Source: Budvicia diplopodorum (GTDB lineage Bacteria; Pseudomonadota; Gammaproteobacteria; Enterobacterales; Enterobacteriaceae). Taken from it: a stretch of 64,000 bases of DNA. Below are positions 56,723 through 64,000 of the stretch, in pieces (positions within the stretch are counted from its first letter, which is position 1; every line of letters starts with the position of its first letter). The stretch spans positions 1 through 64,000 of the forward strand of contig NZ_WOYF01000008.1 of NCBI RefSeq assembly GCF_009800925.1. Reading direction: 5' to 3'. The position numbers and the translations under genes are program-made. A model generated the notes under the pieces. It was not told the origin of the DNA, did no database searches, and saw only the letters and a list, made by a program, of their open reading frames with translations.

Positions 56723-59272
56723 ATGATAGAGAAAGGTTTTTCTAACCCGACGGACCGCATCATCAAACTGAAAGCGATGATTATTGATGCAAAACCTTAC
56801 GTTGAATCAGAGCGGGCGGTATTAGCCACTGAAGCCTATAAAGAAAATGAAGGCTTATCGCCGATCCTGCGCCGTGCCAAGGTCGTTGAGAACATTTTTA
56901 ACCACCTGCCGGTCACTATTCGCGACGGTGAGCTGGTGGTTGGCGCGATTACTAAAAATCCTCGTTCCACTGAGATTTGCCCTGAGTTCTCTTATGACTG
57001 GGTAGAGAAAGAGTTCGAGACCATGGAACATCGTATTGCCGATCCATTCATTATTACCAAACAGACCGCGCAGGAGCTCCATGAAGCCTTTAAATATTGG
57101 CCGGGTAAAACTACCAGCGATCTTGCTTCGTCTTATATGTCGCAAAAAACCAAAGACAGCATGGCAAAAGGCGTCTTTACCGTGGGGAACTACTTCTTTG
57201 GCGGCGTAGGCCACGTGACGGTTGATTACGGTAAAATTTTGGAAATTGGTTTTCGCGGCATAATCAAAGAGGTTGCCGAAGCTATCACCAAGCTTGACCG
57301 CATGGACCCGAACTACATTAAGAAAGAGCAGTTCTATAACGCGGTTATCATCAGCTATAACGCAGCGATTAACTTTGCCCATCGCTATGCGGCTAAGGCG
57401 AATGAACTGGCGGCTCAAGAAACTAACCCAACGCGTAAAAACGAGCTGTTGCAAATTGCCAAAAACTGCAGCCGGGTTCCTGAGCACGGTGCGACTAACT
57501 TCTGGGAAGCGTGCCAGACCTTCTGGTTTATTCACTGCATGCTGCAAATTGAGTCAAGCGGCCATTCAATTTCTCCGGGGCGTTTTGACCAATACATGTA
57601 CCCGTATCTGGTGGCTGATAAAGGCATCGCTAAAGAGTTTGCCCAAGAGCTGGTGGACTGCTGCTGGATCAAGCTGAACGATGTCAATAAAACCCGTGAC
57701 GAAGTCTCTGCTCAAGCGTTTGCCGGTTATGCGGTATTCCAAAACCTGTGCGTGGGTGGTCAAACGGAAGATGGCCTGGATGCCACTAACGAACTGAGCT
57801 ACATGTGTATGGAAGCCACGGCTCACGTGCGTTTACCGCAGCCGTCGTTCTCTATTCGCGTATGGCAAGGCACGCCCGATGCGTTCTTGTATCGCGCCTG
57901 TGAAGTAGTGCGCTTAGGCTTGGGCGTTCCGGCGATGTATAACGATGAAGTGATTATCCCGTCGTTACAAAACCGCGGCGTTTCGCTGCGCGATGCGCGT
58001 GATTACTGCATCATTGGCTGCGTTGAACCGCAGGCACCTCACCGTACCGAAGGCTGGCACGATGCCGCATTCTTTAACGTGGCTAAAGTGCTTGAGATTA
58101 CGCTAAACGGCGGCAAGGTTAACGATACTCAGCTAGGCCCTGTTACCAAAGACTTAGCTAACTTTCGCAGCATTGACGATTTCTACGCGTCTTTTCAGGC
58201 TCAGATGGAATACTTTGTGCACCACTTGGTGGAAGCCTGTAACAGCGTTGATATTGCTCACGGCGAACGCTGCCCGCTGCCGTTCCTTTCCGCCATGGTT
58301 GATGACTGTATCGGCCGCGGGAAGTCTATTCAGGAAGGTGGCGCGATTTATAACTTCACCGGGCCTCAGGCCTTCGGCGTAGCGGACACCGGTGACTCGG
58401 TGTACGCCATTCAAAAGCAAGTGTTTGAAGACCACAGGCTTTCAGTGCAAGAGCTGAAAGAGGCGTTAAATGCCAACTTTGGCTATCCGGTTGGCGCGCA
58501 GTCTACTGCTGCAGCCAGCAAGGCATCGCTGAATGAGCAAGAGATTTATGAGGTGGTTAAGCGCGTGATTGCGCAAAACGGTTCGCTGGATGCCGGTTCG
58601 ATTAAAAATGAAGTTTATCGTCAGCTTTCGTCGGGCGGTGCCGCTGCTTCAGAGCCTGCGGGCAACAATCGCTATCAGGAAATCCGTCGTATTTTAGAAA
58701 GCACGCCGTGCTTTGGTAATGATATCGACGCGGTAGATTTAGTCGCCCGTCGGTGTGCGCTGATTTACTGTAAAGAAGTGGAGAAATACACCAACCCGCG
58801 CGGCGGTCAGTTCCAGGCCGGTATCTATCCGGTATCGGCTAACGTGCTGTTTGGTAAAGACGTTGCGGCTTTGCCTGACGGTCGCTTAGCCAGAGAACCG
58901 CTGGCCGATGGCGTTTCTCCTCGTCAGGGTAAAGATAGCCTAGGCCCAACGGCGGCGGCTAACTCGGTGGCCAAGCTTGACCACTTTATTGCCTCTAACG
59001 GCACGCTGTATAACCAGAAATTCCTGCCTTCTGCTCTGGCGGGCGATAACGGGCTTAAGAACTTCAGCGGCATGGTTCGTGGCTATTTCGACAAGAAGGG
59101 GATGCACGTTCAGTTCAACGTGGTTAACCGGGATATCCTCATCGATGCGCAGAAAAACCCAGAGAAGTACCGGGATCTGGTGGTTCGCGTTGCGGGTTAT
59201 AGCGCCCAGTTCGTGGTATTAGCCAAAGACGTTCAGGACGATATTATCAGCCGTACCGAACAAACGTTCTAA
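56723..59272 (+). CDS. dhaB1: Glycyl-radical 1,2-propanediol/glycerol dehydratase
   Basis: This 849-residue glycyl-radical enzyme dehydrates 1,2-propanediol to propionaldehyde without vitamin B12. From MIEKGFSNPTDRI on, it aligns without shift to C. butyricum DhaB1 as I recall it: His164 (GVGH), His281-Ser282 (SSGHSIS), Cys433 and Glu435 (IIGCVEPQ) and Asp447 (EGWHD) fall at the same numbers. The radical Gly825 is in RVAGYSAQF. Between about 588 and 650 is an insertion of roughly 62 residues with Ala/Ser/Gly linkers and an amphipathic helix (LNEQEIYEVVKRVIAQNG). It resembles an internal encapsulation peptide. A choline lyase (CutC) is the main alternative; alignment favours the diol enzyme. 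Confidence 0.9.
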   Translation: MIEKGFSNPTDRIIKLKAMIIDAKPYVESERAVLATEAYKENEGLSPILRRAKVVENIFNHLPVTIRDGELVVGAITKNPRSTEICPEFSYDWVEKEFETMEHRIADPFIITKQTAQELHEAFKYWPGKTTSDLASSYMSQKTKDSMAKGVFTVGNYFFGGVGHVTVDYGKILEIGFRGIIKEVAEAITKLDRMDPNYIKKEQFYNAVIISYNAAINFAHRYAAKANELAAQETNPTRKNELLQIAKNCSRVPEHGATNFWEACQTFWFIHCMLQIESSGHSISPGRFDQYMYPYLVADKGIAKEFAQELVDCCWIKLNDVNKTRDEVSAQAFAGYAVFQNLCVGGQTEDGLDATNELSYMCMEATAHVRLPQPSFSIRVWQGTPDAFLYRACEVVRLGLGVPAMYNDEVIIPSLQNRGVSLRDARDYCIIGCVEPQAPHRTEGWHDAAFFNVAKVLEITLNGGKVNDTQLGPVTKDLANFRSIDDFYASFQAQMEYFVHHLVEACNSVDIAHGERCPLPFLSAMVDDCIGRGKSIQEGGAIYNFTGPQAFGVADTGDSVYAIQKQVFEDHRLSVQELKEALNANFGYPVGAQSTAAASKASLNEQEIYEVVKRVIAQNGSLDAGSIKNEVYRQLSSGGAAASEPAGNNRYQEIRRILESTPCFGNDIDAVDLVARRCALIYCKEVEKYTNPRGGQFQAGIYPVSANVLFGKDVAALPDGRLAREPLADGVSPRQGKDSLGPTAAANSVAKLDHFIASNGTLYNQKFLPSALAGDNGLKNFSGMVRGYFDKKGMHVQFNVVNRDILIDAQKNPEKYRDLVVRVAGYSAQFVVLAKDVQDDIISRTEQTF

Positions 59273-59285
59273 TGCCGACGGTGCG

Positions 59286-59313
59286 ATGGGTAAGGCTATT
59301 TGGCCTTACCCAT
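59286..59313 (+). other. Intercistronic hairpin between dehydratase and activase
   Basis: ATGGGTAAGGC and GCCTTACCCAT form a perfect 11-bp stem with a 6-base loop, 13 bases after the dehydratase stop, with no T-run. It could protect the abundant dehydratase mRNA or partially end transcription so that less activase is made. Confidence 0.6.
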
Positions 59314-59314
59314 T

Positions 59315-59346
59315 GTTAGCCGTAATCTGAGTTAGCCGTAATCTGA
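59315..59346 (+). repeat. Perfect tandem 16-mer before the activase gene
   Basis: GTTAGCCGTAATCTGA is repeated exactly twice in tandem right after the hairpin, 75 bases before the activase start. A recent slippage duplication or a spacing element are both possible. Confidence 0.6.
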
Positions 59347-59420
59347 CGGGTAAATCCCTACATCAATGGGCTTCAACCTAAGTAAATAATAATGAAGTCA
59401 CGCAACATGAAGATCATTTT

Positions 59421-60338
59421 ATGAGCGATATTGTATACGACACTGAAGGCATTATTTTTAATATTCAGCGATACTCTTTGCACGATGGACCGGGCATCAG
59501 AACCATTCCTTTTTTGAAAGGCTGCCCCTTGTCGTGTAAGTGGTGTAGCAACCCCGAGTCTCAGAAACCCCAGCCGGAAATAATTTTCCAGCAAAGTAAC
59601 TGTATTCAGTGCGGTAAGTGCTTAGAAGCCTGCCGGTTCGGTGCACTGTCGTCACAAAACCCCTATTTTGTTGACCGCCAGCGCTGTACCGGCTGCGGTG
59701 AGTGTGCCAAGGTTTGCCCGACCGATGCGTTACTGATGAAAGGTAAACGTATGACGGTGTGGGAAGTGGTTCAGGAATTACAAAAAGATGAGAACGTTTA
59801 CCGGCGTTCTAACGGTGGGATCACGCTGTCCGGCGGCGAGCCACTCTCTCAACCCGAATTTACCCGCGAACTTCTGATGGCCTGTAAAGAAAAGGGCTGG
59901 CATACCGCCATGGAAACCACCGGGCTAGCGCCAAAAGCGGTGATTGAAAGCGTATTCCCCTATGTCGATTTGGCGTTGGCCGATATTAAGGCTATCGATC
60001 CCGCGATACATAAAGACGCCACCGGCGTAGCGAATCAACTGATTCTTGAAAACTTGATTAGAATTTCTTATATCACTCAAGTTTCAGTGCGGATCCCGTT
60101 GGTTCCGGGGGTAAATGATGATCTGGATTCGATACGGGCAATTGCCGGTTTTGCTAAACTTATGAACAACGTTGAAACCATTCATATTTTGCCTTACCAC
60201 AACTACGGTGAGAACAAGTATGCATTGCTTGGGCGTATTTATCCGATGGACGGTGCCGGTTTTATTGATGAAGACAGAGTGAATACGCTCAAACGTGAGA
60301 TCGAGAGCATGGGATTTACTTGCCATATTGGTGGATGA
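59421..60338 (+). CDS. dhaB2: Glycyl-radical enzyme activase (radical SAM)
   Basis: This 305-residue activase makes the glycyl radical on the dehydratase by cleaving S-adenosylmethionine. The radical-SAM motif is CPLSCKWC (Cys35, 39, 42). Two ferredoxin-type 4Fe-4S motifs follow: Cys61-64-67-71 and Cys89-92-95-99. GGITLSGGEPLSQPEF carries the SAM-binding GGE. Two extra clusters are typical of diol and choline activases, unlike PflA. It follows the dehydratase after a hairpin-containing gap of 148 bases. Confidence 0.93.
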   Translation: MSDIVYDTEGIIFNIQRYSLHDGPGIRTIPFLKGCPLSCKWCSNPESQKPQPEIIFQQSNCIQCGKCLEACRFGALSSQNPYFVDRQRCTGCGECAKVCPTDALLMKGKRMTVWEVVQELQKDENVYRRSNGGITLSGGEPLSQPEFTRELLMACKEKGWHTAMETTGLAPKAVIESVFPYVDLALADIKAIDPAIHKDATGVANQLILENLIRISYITQVSVRIPLVPGVNDDLDSIRAIAGFAKLMNNVETIHILPYHNYGENKYALLGRIYPMDGAGFIDEDRVNTLKREIESMGFTCHIGG

Positions 60339-60359
60339 ATTTAGATTACGGAGTATCCA

Positions 60360-61634
60360 ATGGATTATGCGTTCCATCTAAGGGATTTACTTGAGGTTGA
60401 GCGTTTACAAACGCTACAGGACAATTTAAGTAAAGCCATGGGGATCGCATTAGTCGTTGTCGATGCTGAAGGCATTCCGGTCACCAAGCCCAGCGGTTTT
60501 TCGCCGTTTTGCGTTGCCTCTCGTCAGAATCCGCTGAATGCCGAGAAGTGCTTCCAGTGCGATAACGCGGGCGGTCGTGCCGCGATGCTCCACGATAAGC
60601 CAATTGTTTATCGCTGCTACTGCAATTTTGTTGAGTTCGCCGTTCCTATTACCGTTCATGGCCAATATTTTGGCGCATTTATTTCAGGTCAGGTGAGGGT
60701 TGAGCCCGAAATAGAGCAGAGTATTGAGCATATTCTGGGGGTTGATGATTCCTGGCGCAGAGATCCCAACCTGATCGATTTGCATAAGAATGTGCACTTT
60801 ATTCCCTATGAAAAATTTGAAGCCGCCGCCTATTCGTTGCTGCACGTTACCCTTTATCTGGCCGAGCAAGGCTATTCCAATATTATTCAAAAAGAGCTTA
60901 ACGCCAACAGCGTTAAATTAGCCGATGAATTAAGAATGCGCGCTGAGCTTGAGCGTTTGCTTCATGAGGCCGAATTTAAAGCGCTCACCTATCAGATTAA
61001 TCCTCATTTTTTGTTCAACGTGCTGAATACCATTGGCCGTTTAGCTTTTTTAGAAGGGGCTCAAAGTACCGAAACTACGGTGTATGATTTTGCCGATATG
61101 ATGCGTTATATTCTTAAAAAGAGTGATAACAAGCTAATTACCATTAACAGCGAACTGAAGCACGTAAAGAGCTATTTGGCGATCCAGAAAATCAGAATGA
61201 AAGATCGCTTTACCTATGAGATCGACGTGCCGAAAAAGTATTTGGGCATTGCCAGCCCGTTCTTAATATTACAGCCGCTGATTGAGAACTGTTTTAACTA
61301 TGTGGTGGAACCCAGAGAATGCATTAGCTTTATCTCAATTAAAGCTTTTGATAACGGTCGGGATGTGATTTTAGAAATTGCCGATAACGGTGATGGAATA
61401 CCGGGCGAGAAGATTGGTCATATTTTATCGGGCGATATTGTTTGTAATAATGGCAGCAGTATTGGTATTAATAACGTTCAGAACAGGCTAAGGTTGTTTT
61501 TTGGTAACCACTATGGCTTAGAGATTGAAAGCCCCAATAAACCGAACATGGGAACGATAATTAGATTACGTTTTCCTATGACTCAACGATATACCGAAAA
61601 TGATTCGAGTTGCAGTAACGCCGTAAGTGAGTGA
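60360..61634 (+). CDS. PocR-domain soluble histidine kinase
   Basis: This 424-residue kinase has an N-terminal PocR sensory domain (about 8-165) with Cys51, Cys64, Cys67, Cys86 and Cys88 and the PITVHGQYFGAFISGQV segment. A helical linker and a LytS/YesM-type kinase domain follow, with His216 in INPHFLFNVLNTI and an ATPase domain (PLIENCFNYVV, IADNGDGIPG). There is no membrane segment, so it senses an intracellular ligand. PocR responds to 1,2-propanediol in Salmonella, so the same ligand is likely here. Confidence 0.85.
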   Translation: MDYAFHLRDLLEVERLQTLQDNLSKAMGIALVVVDAEGIPVTKPSGFSPFCVASRQNPLNAEKCFQCDNAGGRAAMLHDKPIVYRCYCNFVEFAVPITVHGQYFGAFISGQVRVEPEIEQSIEHILGVDDSWRRDPNLIDLHKNVHFIPYEKFEAAAYSLLHVTLYLAEQGYSNIIQKELNANSVKLADELRMRAELERLLHEAEFKALTYQINPHFLFNVLNTIGRLAFLEGAQSTETTVYDFADMMRYILKKSDNKLITINSELKHVKSYLAIQKIRMKDRFTYEIDVPKKYLGIASPFLILQPLIENCFNYVVEPRECISFISIKAFDNGRDVILEIADNGDGIPGEKIGHILSGDIVCNNGSSIGINNVQNRLRLFFGNHYGLEIESPNKPNMGTIIRLRFPMTQRYTENDSSCSNAVSE

Positions 61635-61729
61635 TGGGCCTATCGGGAATGGATTTTTTAGGCATTCCAGAGAGCTAACGCACCGGTGACTTGAAGCATG
61701 ACGGGTATAATAATAAGAATGGAGTCATT

Positions 61730-62758
61730 ATGTATAATATCGTTGTTGTTGAAGACGAACTTATTGAGCTAGAAGCGCTTCGCATTATTATTAACCGTGA
61801 CATCAGCGGCGTTAAAATTTTTGAGGCTACCAAAGGCTCCGAAGCTATCCGGCTAATCGATGAGCTTGACCAAATTGATATGATATTAGTTGATATTAAT
61901 ATCCCCCTTCCTAACGGGCTTGACGTTATCCGTTACCTTAGACAAAAATCCAGAGAGACAAAAATCATTGTTATCACCGCCAATGATGATGTGGAAATGG
62001 TCAGAAATATGTTTGAGTTTAAGGTTGATGACTACTTGCTTAAGCCGGTTAAGCCGCAGTATTTAATTAAGGCCATTAAGAATAGCCTTAACTTCGATGA
62101 AAATTTAAACAATAAAATAAAAGAGCAAAAGGTCTATATTAATGAACTGATTAATAACTGCGATTATGTTCAATGGAATGATTTGATCATCAATAATGTT
62201 ATTAATGAGGCCTACCGGGCAGCAAAAGATCAGCAGAGAATCATTGCTAACTTTATTATGATATTACAACAGATAGCCAAATCAAACGGATGGAAAATTG
62301 ATGCTCTGAATAACACAGAAAAATTGATGAGCAATCTCAATTTTGATGAGCGAAGTTATTACAATACGTTTCGTATATTATTATCTATTGGTAATGACAT
62401 TTTTGACGTAGCCTTTTTATCTTCCGGGGCTAAGTTAAATTCAATCCATCGCGCGCAGTATTATATCGAAAGAAATATATTCAAGAATATGACGCTAGAC
62501 GATGTCGCCGATCATGCCTATATCAGTGCGTGTTACCTGAGCCGGTTATTTAAAAAGCAGTTTGGTATTGGCTATTCGGAATATCTGACGCACCGTAAGA
62601 TGGTGATAGCCAAGCTATTGTTGAACTTCAGCGATTTGCAGATTAATGCGATTGCGCTGGAACTTTCCTATCAGGACGCTAACTATTTTTGTCGTCTGTT
62701 TAAAAAGGAAACGGGTCTGTCACCGTCGGAATATAGAAAGAATATGGTTGAAGTATAG
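61730..62758 (+). CDS. YesN-type response regulator with AraC DNA-binding domain
   Basis: This 342-residue regulator has a receiver domain (phospho-Asp55 in ILVDINIPLPNG; Lys in YLLKPVKPQ), a helical linker and a C-terminal AraC double HTH (NMTLDDVADHAYISACYLSR then INAIALELSYQDANYFCRLF). It starts at 61730 with GGAG upstream; the frame upstream lacks homology. With the PocR kinase 95 bases before, it probably switches on the microcompartment genes. Confidence 0.9.
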   Translation: MYNIVVVEDELIELEALRIIINRDISGVKIFEATKGSEAIRLIDELDQIDMILVDINIPLPNGLDVIRYLRQKSRETKIIVITANDDVEMVRNMFEFKVDDYLLKPVKPQYLIKAIKNSLNFDENLNNKIKEQKVYINELINNCDYVQWNDLIINNVINEAYRAAKDQQRIIANFIMILQQIAKSNGWKIDALNNTEKLMSNLNFDERSYYNTFRILLSIGNDIFDVAFLSSGAKLNSIHRAQYYIERNIFKNMTLDDVADHAYISACYLSRLFKKQFGIGYSEYLTHRKMVIAKLLLNFSDLQINAIALELSYQDANYFCRLFKKETGLSPSEYRKNMVEV

Positions 62759-62953
62759 CTATTTTCCGGCAGCCCTCGTTGTTTCCCCTTGTCATCACCA
62801 CCTGTCGTCATCCCGCAGAACTCCATAGACATAAGGGGATATTTGTCCTATCGCGCTTAACTGAACAAAAAAGTCTTGTTCGAAACAAAGATATTCTATT
62901 TTGCCGGTATTAGAATCGGGAAAAGCGCATAGGGCGTTATGCTGGGGCTAAGT

Positions 62954-64000
62954 ATGGATTCGTATCTCTTCACATCAGAATCGGTTTCTGAAGGTCATCC
63001 GGATAAGCTGGCTGACCAAATTTCAGATGCCATTCTTGATGCACATCTGGTTCAGGATCCTCATGCCCGCGTAGCCTGCGAATGTCTGGTTAAGACCGGC
63101 GTAGCCATCGTTGCCGGTGAAATAACCTCCAGTGCCAGAGTCGATATTGAACAGGTCGTGCGAAAAACCATTAATCGCGTTGGCTATACCAGTAGCGACA
63201 TCGGGTTTGACGGCAATACCTGTAGCGTGGTGAATCTTCTTGGCCACCAGTCGCCGGATATCGACCGGGGAATTCTTCGGCACAGCCCGGATGAGCAGGG
63301 GGCTGGCGATCAGGGCATTATGTTTGGCTATGCGACCAATGAAACCCCGGAACTGATGCCTGCCGCCATTAGCTATGCCCATCGATTGATGGAGCGCCAG
63401 GCGCTGTTGCGTAAAAGCGAGCGCTTACCTTTTTTACTGCCGGACGCCAAAAGTCAGGTGACTTTCCGTTATGAAAATGGCCGGATAAAAGATATCGATA
63501 CCATTGTGTTATCCACTCAACATCGGGAAGCGGTTAGCCTGTCTGACCTACGCGAAGCGGTAACGGAAGAGATTATTAAGCCGGTTATTCCAGCCCGCTA
63601 CCTGTCAAAAACCACAAAATACCTGATTAATCCAACCGGCCGTTTTGTGGTGGGTGGCCCGATGGGCGACTGTGGTTTAACCGGTCGAAAAATTATTGTC
63701 GATACCTATGGCGGCGCGGCGCGCCACGGTGGAGGGGCGTTTTCAGGTAAAGACCCTTCTAAGGTTGACCGCTCTGCGGCCTATGCTGCACGCTATGTTG
63801 CCAAGAATATTGTTGCTGCCGGTTTCGCCGATCGCTGTGAAATCCAGATAGCCTATGCTATCGGAGTGGCCAGCCCGGTTTCAGTCATGGTCAATACCTT
63901 CGGCACGGAGAAAATACCGTCTGAGGTGTTGCAACGGCTGATCCTACAAACCTTCGATCTACGCCCTTACAGCATTATCAAGATGTTTGATTTGCTCAGC
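62954..64000 (+). CDS. metK: Divergent S-adenosylmethionine synthetase (partial, runs off the window)
   Basis: From ATG at 62954 (GGGGCTAAGT upstream) 349 codons stay open to the window end. All MetK motifs are present: [56 protein letters not shown] and [20 protein letters not shown]. It makes SAM from methionine and ATP. By eye the N-terminal 100 residues agree with E. coli MetK at only about two thirds of positions, low for an enterobacterial housekeeping copy. No MetJ box (AGACGTCT) is visible upstream, and the speA/galP neighbourhood is missing. It may be a second, acquired copy serving the SAM-using activase next door. Confidence 0.9.
   Translation, partial: MDSYLFTSESVSEGHPDKLADQISDAILDAHLVQDPHARVACECLVKTGVAIVAGEITSSARVDIEQVVRKTINRVGYTSSDIGFDGNTCSVVNLLGHQSPDIDRGILRHSPDEQGAGDQGIMFGYATNETPELMPAAISYAHRLMERQALLRKSERLPFLLPDAKSQVTFRYENGRIKDIDTIVLSTQHREAVSLSDLREAVTEEIIKPVIPARYLSKTTKYLINPTGRFVVGGPMGDCGLTGRKIIVDTYGGAARHGGGAFSGKDPSKVDRSAAYAARYVAKNIVAAGFADRCEIQIAYAIGVASPVSVMVNTFGTEKIPSEVLQRLILQTFDLRPYSIIKMFDLLS

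Noticed and set aside
56855-57547. 230-residue open frame antisense to the dehydratase
   Set aside because: It is a shadow of a strongly conserved gene, with no start signal or domain.
56723-59272. Choline trimethylamine-lyase (CutC) as the identity of the glycyl-radical enzyme
   Set aside because: The first 450 residues align without gaps to the C. butyricum glycerol/diol dehydratase as I recall it, including His164, His281, Ser282 and Asp447, and the PocR sensor and PduL/PduW set fit propanediol. CutC cannot be fully excluded without a tree.
62780-62820. Fifth copy of the short palindromic repeat before metK
   Set aside because: Only CGTCATCCCG and a few flanking bases match; the hairpin and TTAGCTAAAA core are missing.
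62867-62880. Inverted, partial match to the 12-base promoter motif before metK
   Set aside because: Only CAAGAC plus T-rich sequence is shared, the strand is opposite and no -10 hexamer lies at the same distance.

Overview
The window is from an enterobacterial chromosome (Enterobacterales). The torS/torT/torR/torCAD, caiTABCD/fixABCX/yaaU, sdaCB, emrRAB and cdaR genes are all close to their E. coli counterparts in order and sequence. Several accessory blocks, a compact-repeat family and a divergent SAM synthetase argue against Escherichia itself. A Budviciaceae-like genus is a low-confidence guess. I see no tRNA, rRNA, CRISPR array, transposase or prophage.

Layout. 0.2-4.0 kb: a minus-strand operon of an MBOAT O-acyltransferase and two SGNH-fold esterase-like proteins, probably for acylating a surface glycan. 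4.5-7.7 kb: emrR-emrA-emrB multidrug efflux. 8-17.6 kb: TMAO respiration, with torCAD facing torR, torT and torS, and four tor-box-like decamers before torC. 17.9-21.6 kb: cdaR, a GntP-type permease and glycerate kinase. 22-24.4 kb: an MHS-family transporter and an orphan HipB-like regulator. 24.5-27.3 kb: L-serine uptake and deamination (sdaC-sdaB). 27.8-28.5 kb: a HicAB toxin-antitoxin pair. 29-42.4 kb: anaerobic carnitine metabolism (caiTABCD, without caiE), the divergent electron-transfer operon fixABCX, yaaU and an L-carnitine dehydrogenase. 42.5-46.5 kb: Aes esterase, CaiF activator, and a small cluster of unknown genes. 46.9-62.8 kb: a glycyl-radical bacterial microcompartment. 62.95 kb to the end: a divergent, truncated-by-window metK.

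The most interesting block is the microcompartment. The signature enzyme aligns residue-for-residue, through residue 450, with the B12-independent glycerol/1,2-propanediol dehydratase of Clostridium butyricum as I remember it. I therefore read the locus as a vitamin-B12-independent 1,2-propanediol (or glycerol) organelle rather than a choline one. The pathway is complete: dehydratase and radical-SAM activase make propionaldehyde; PduQ-type dehydrogenase reduces part of it to propanol; PduP-type dehydrogenase, PduL and a PduW/AckA kinase turn the rest into propionate and ATP. Shell genes include one BMC-H, one BMC-T, one BMC-P and one unusual BMC protein. A soluble PocR-domain histidine kinase and a YesN-type regulator lie at the end and probably sense propanediol.

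The features I think most merit follow-up are: an insertion of about 62 residues in the middle of the dehydratase that looks like an internal encapsulation peptide; two tandem encapsulation-like helices on the aldehyde dehydrogenase; a DJ-1/PfpI protein and a flavoprotein-like protein inside the operon; a shared 12-base promoter motif at two places in the locus; the adjacent second metK; and a family of short repeats placed inside the cai and fix operons.
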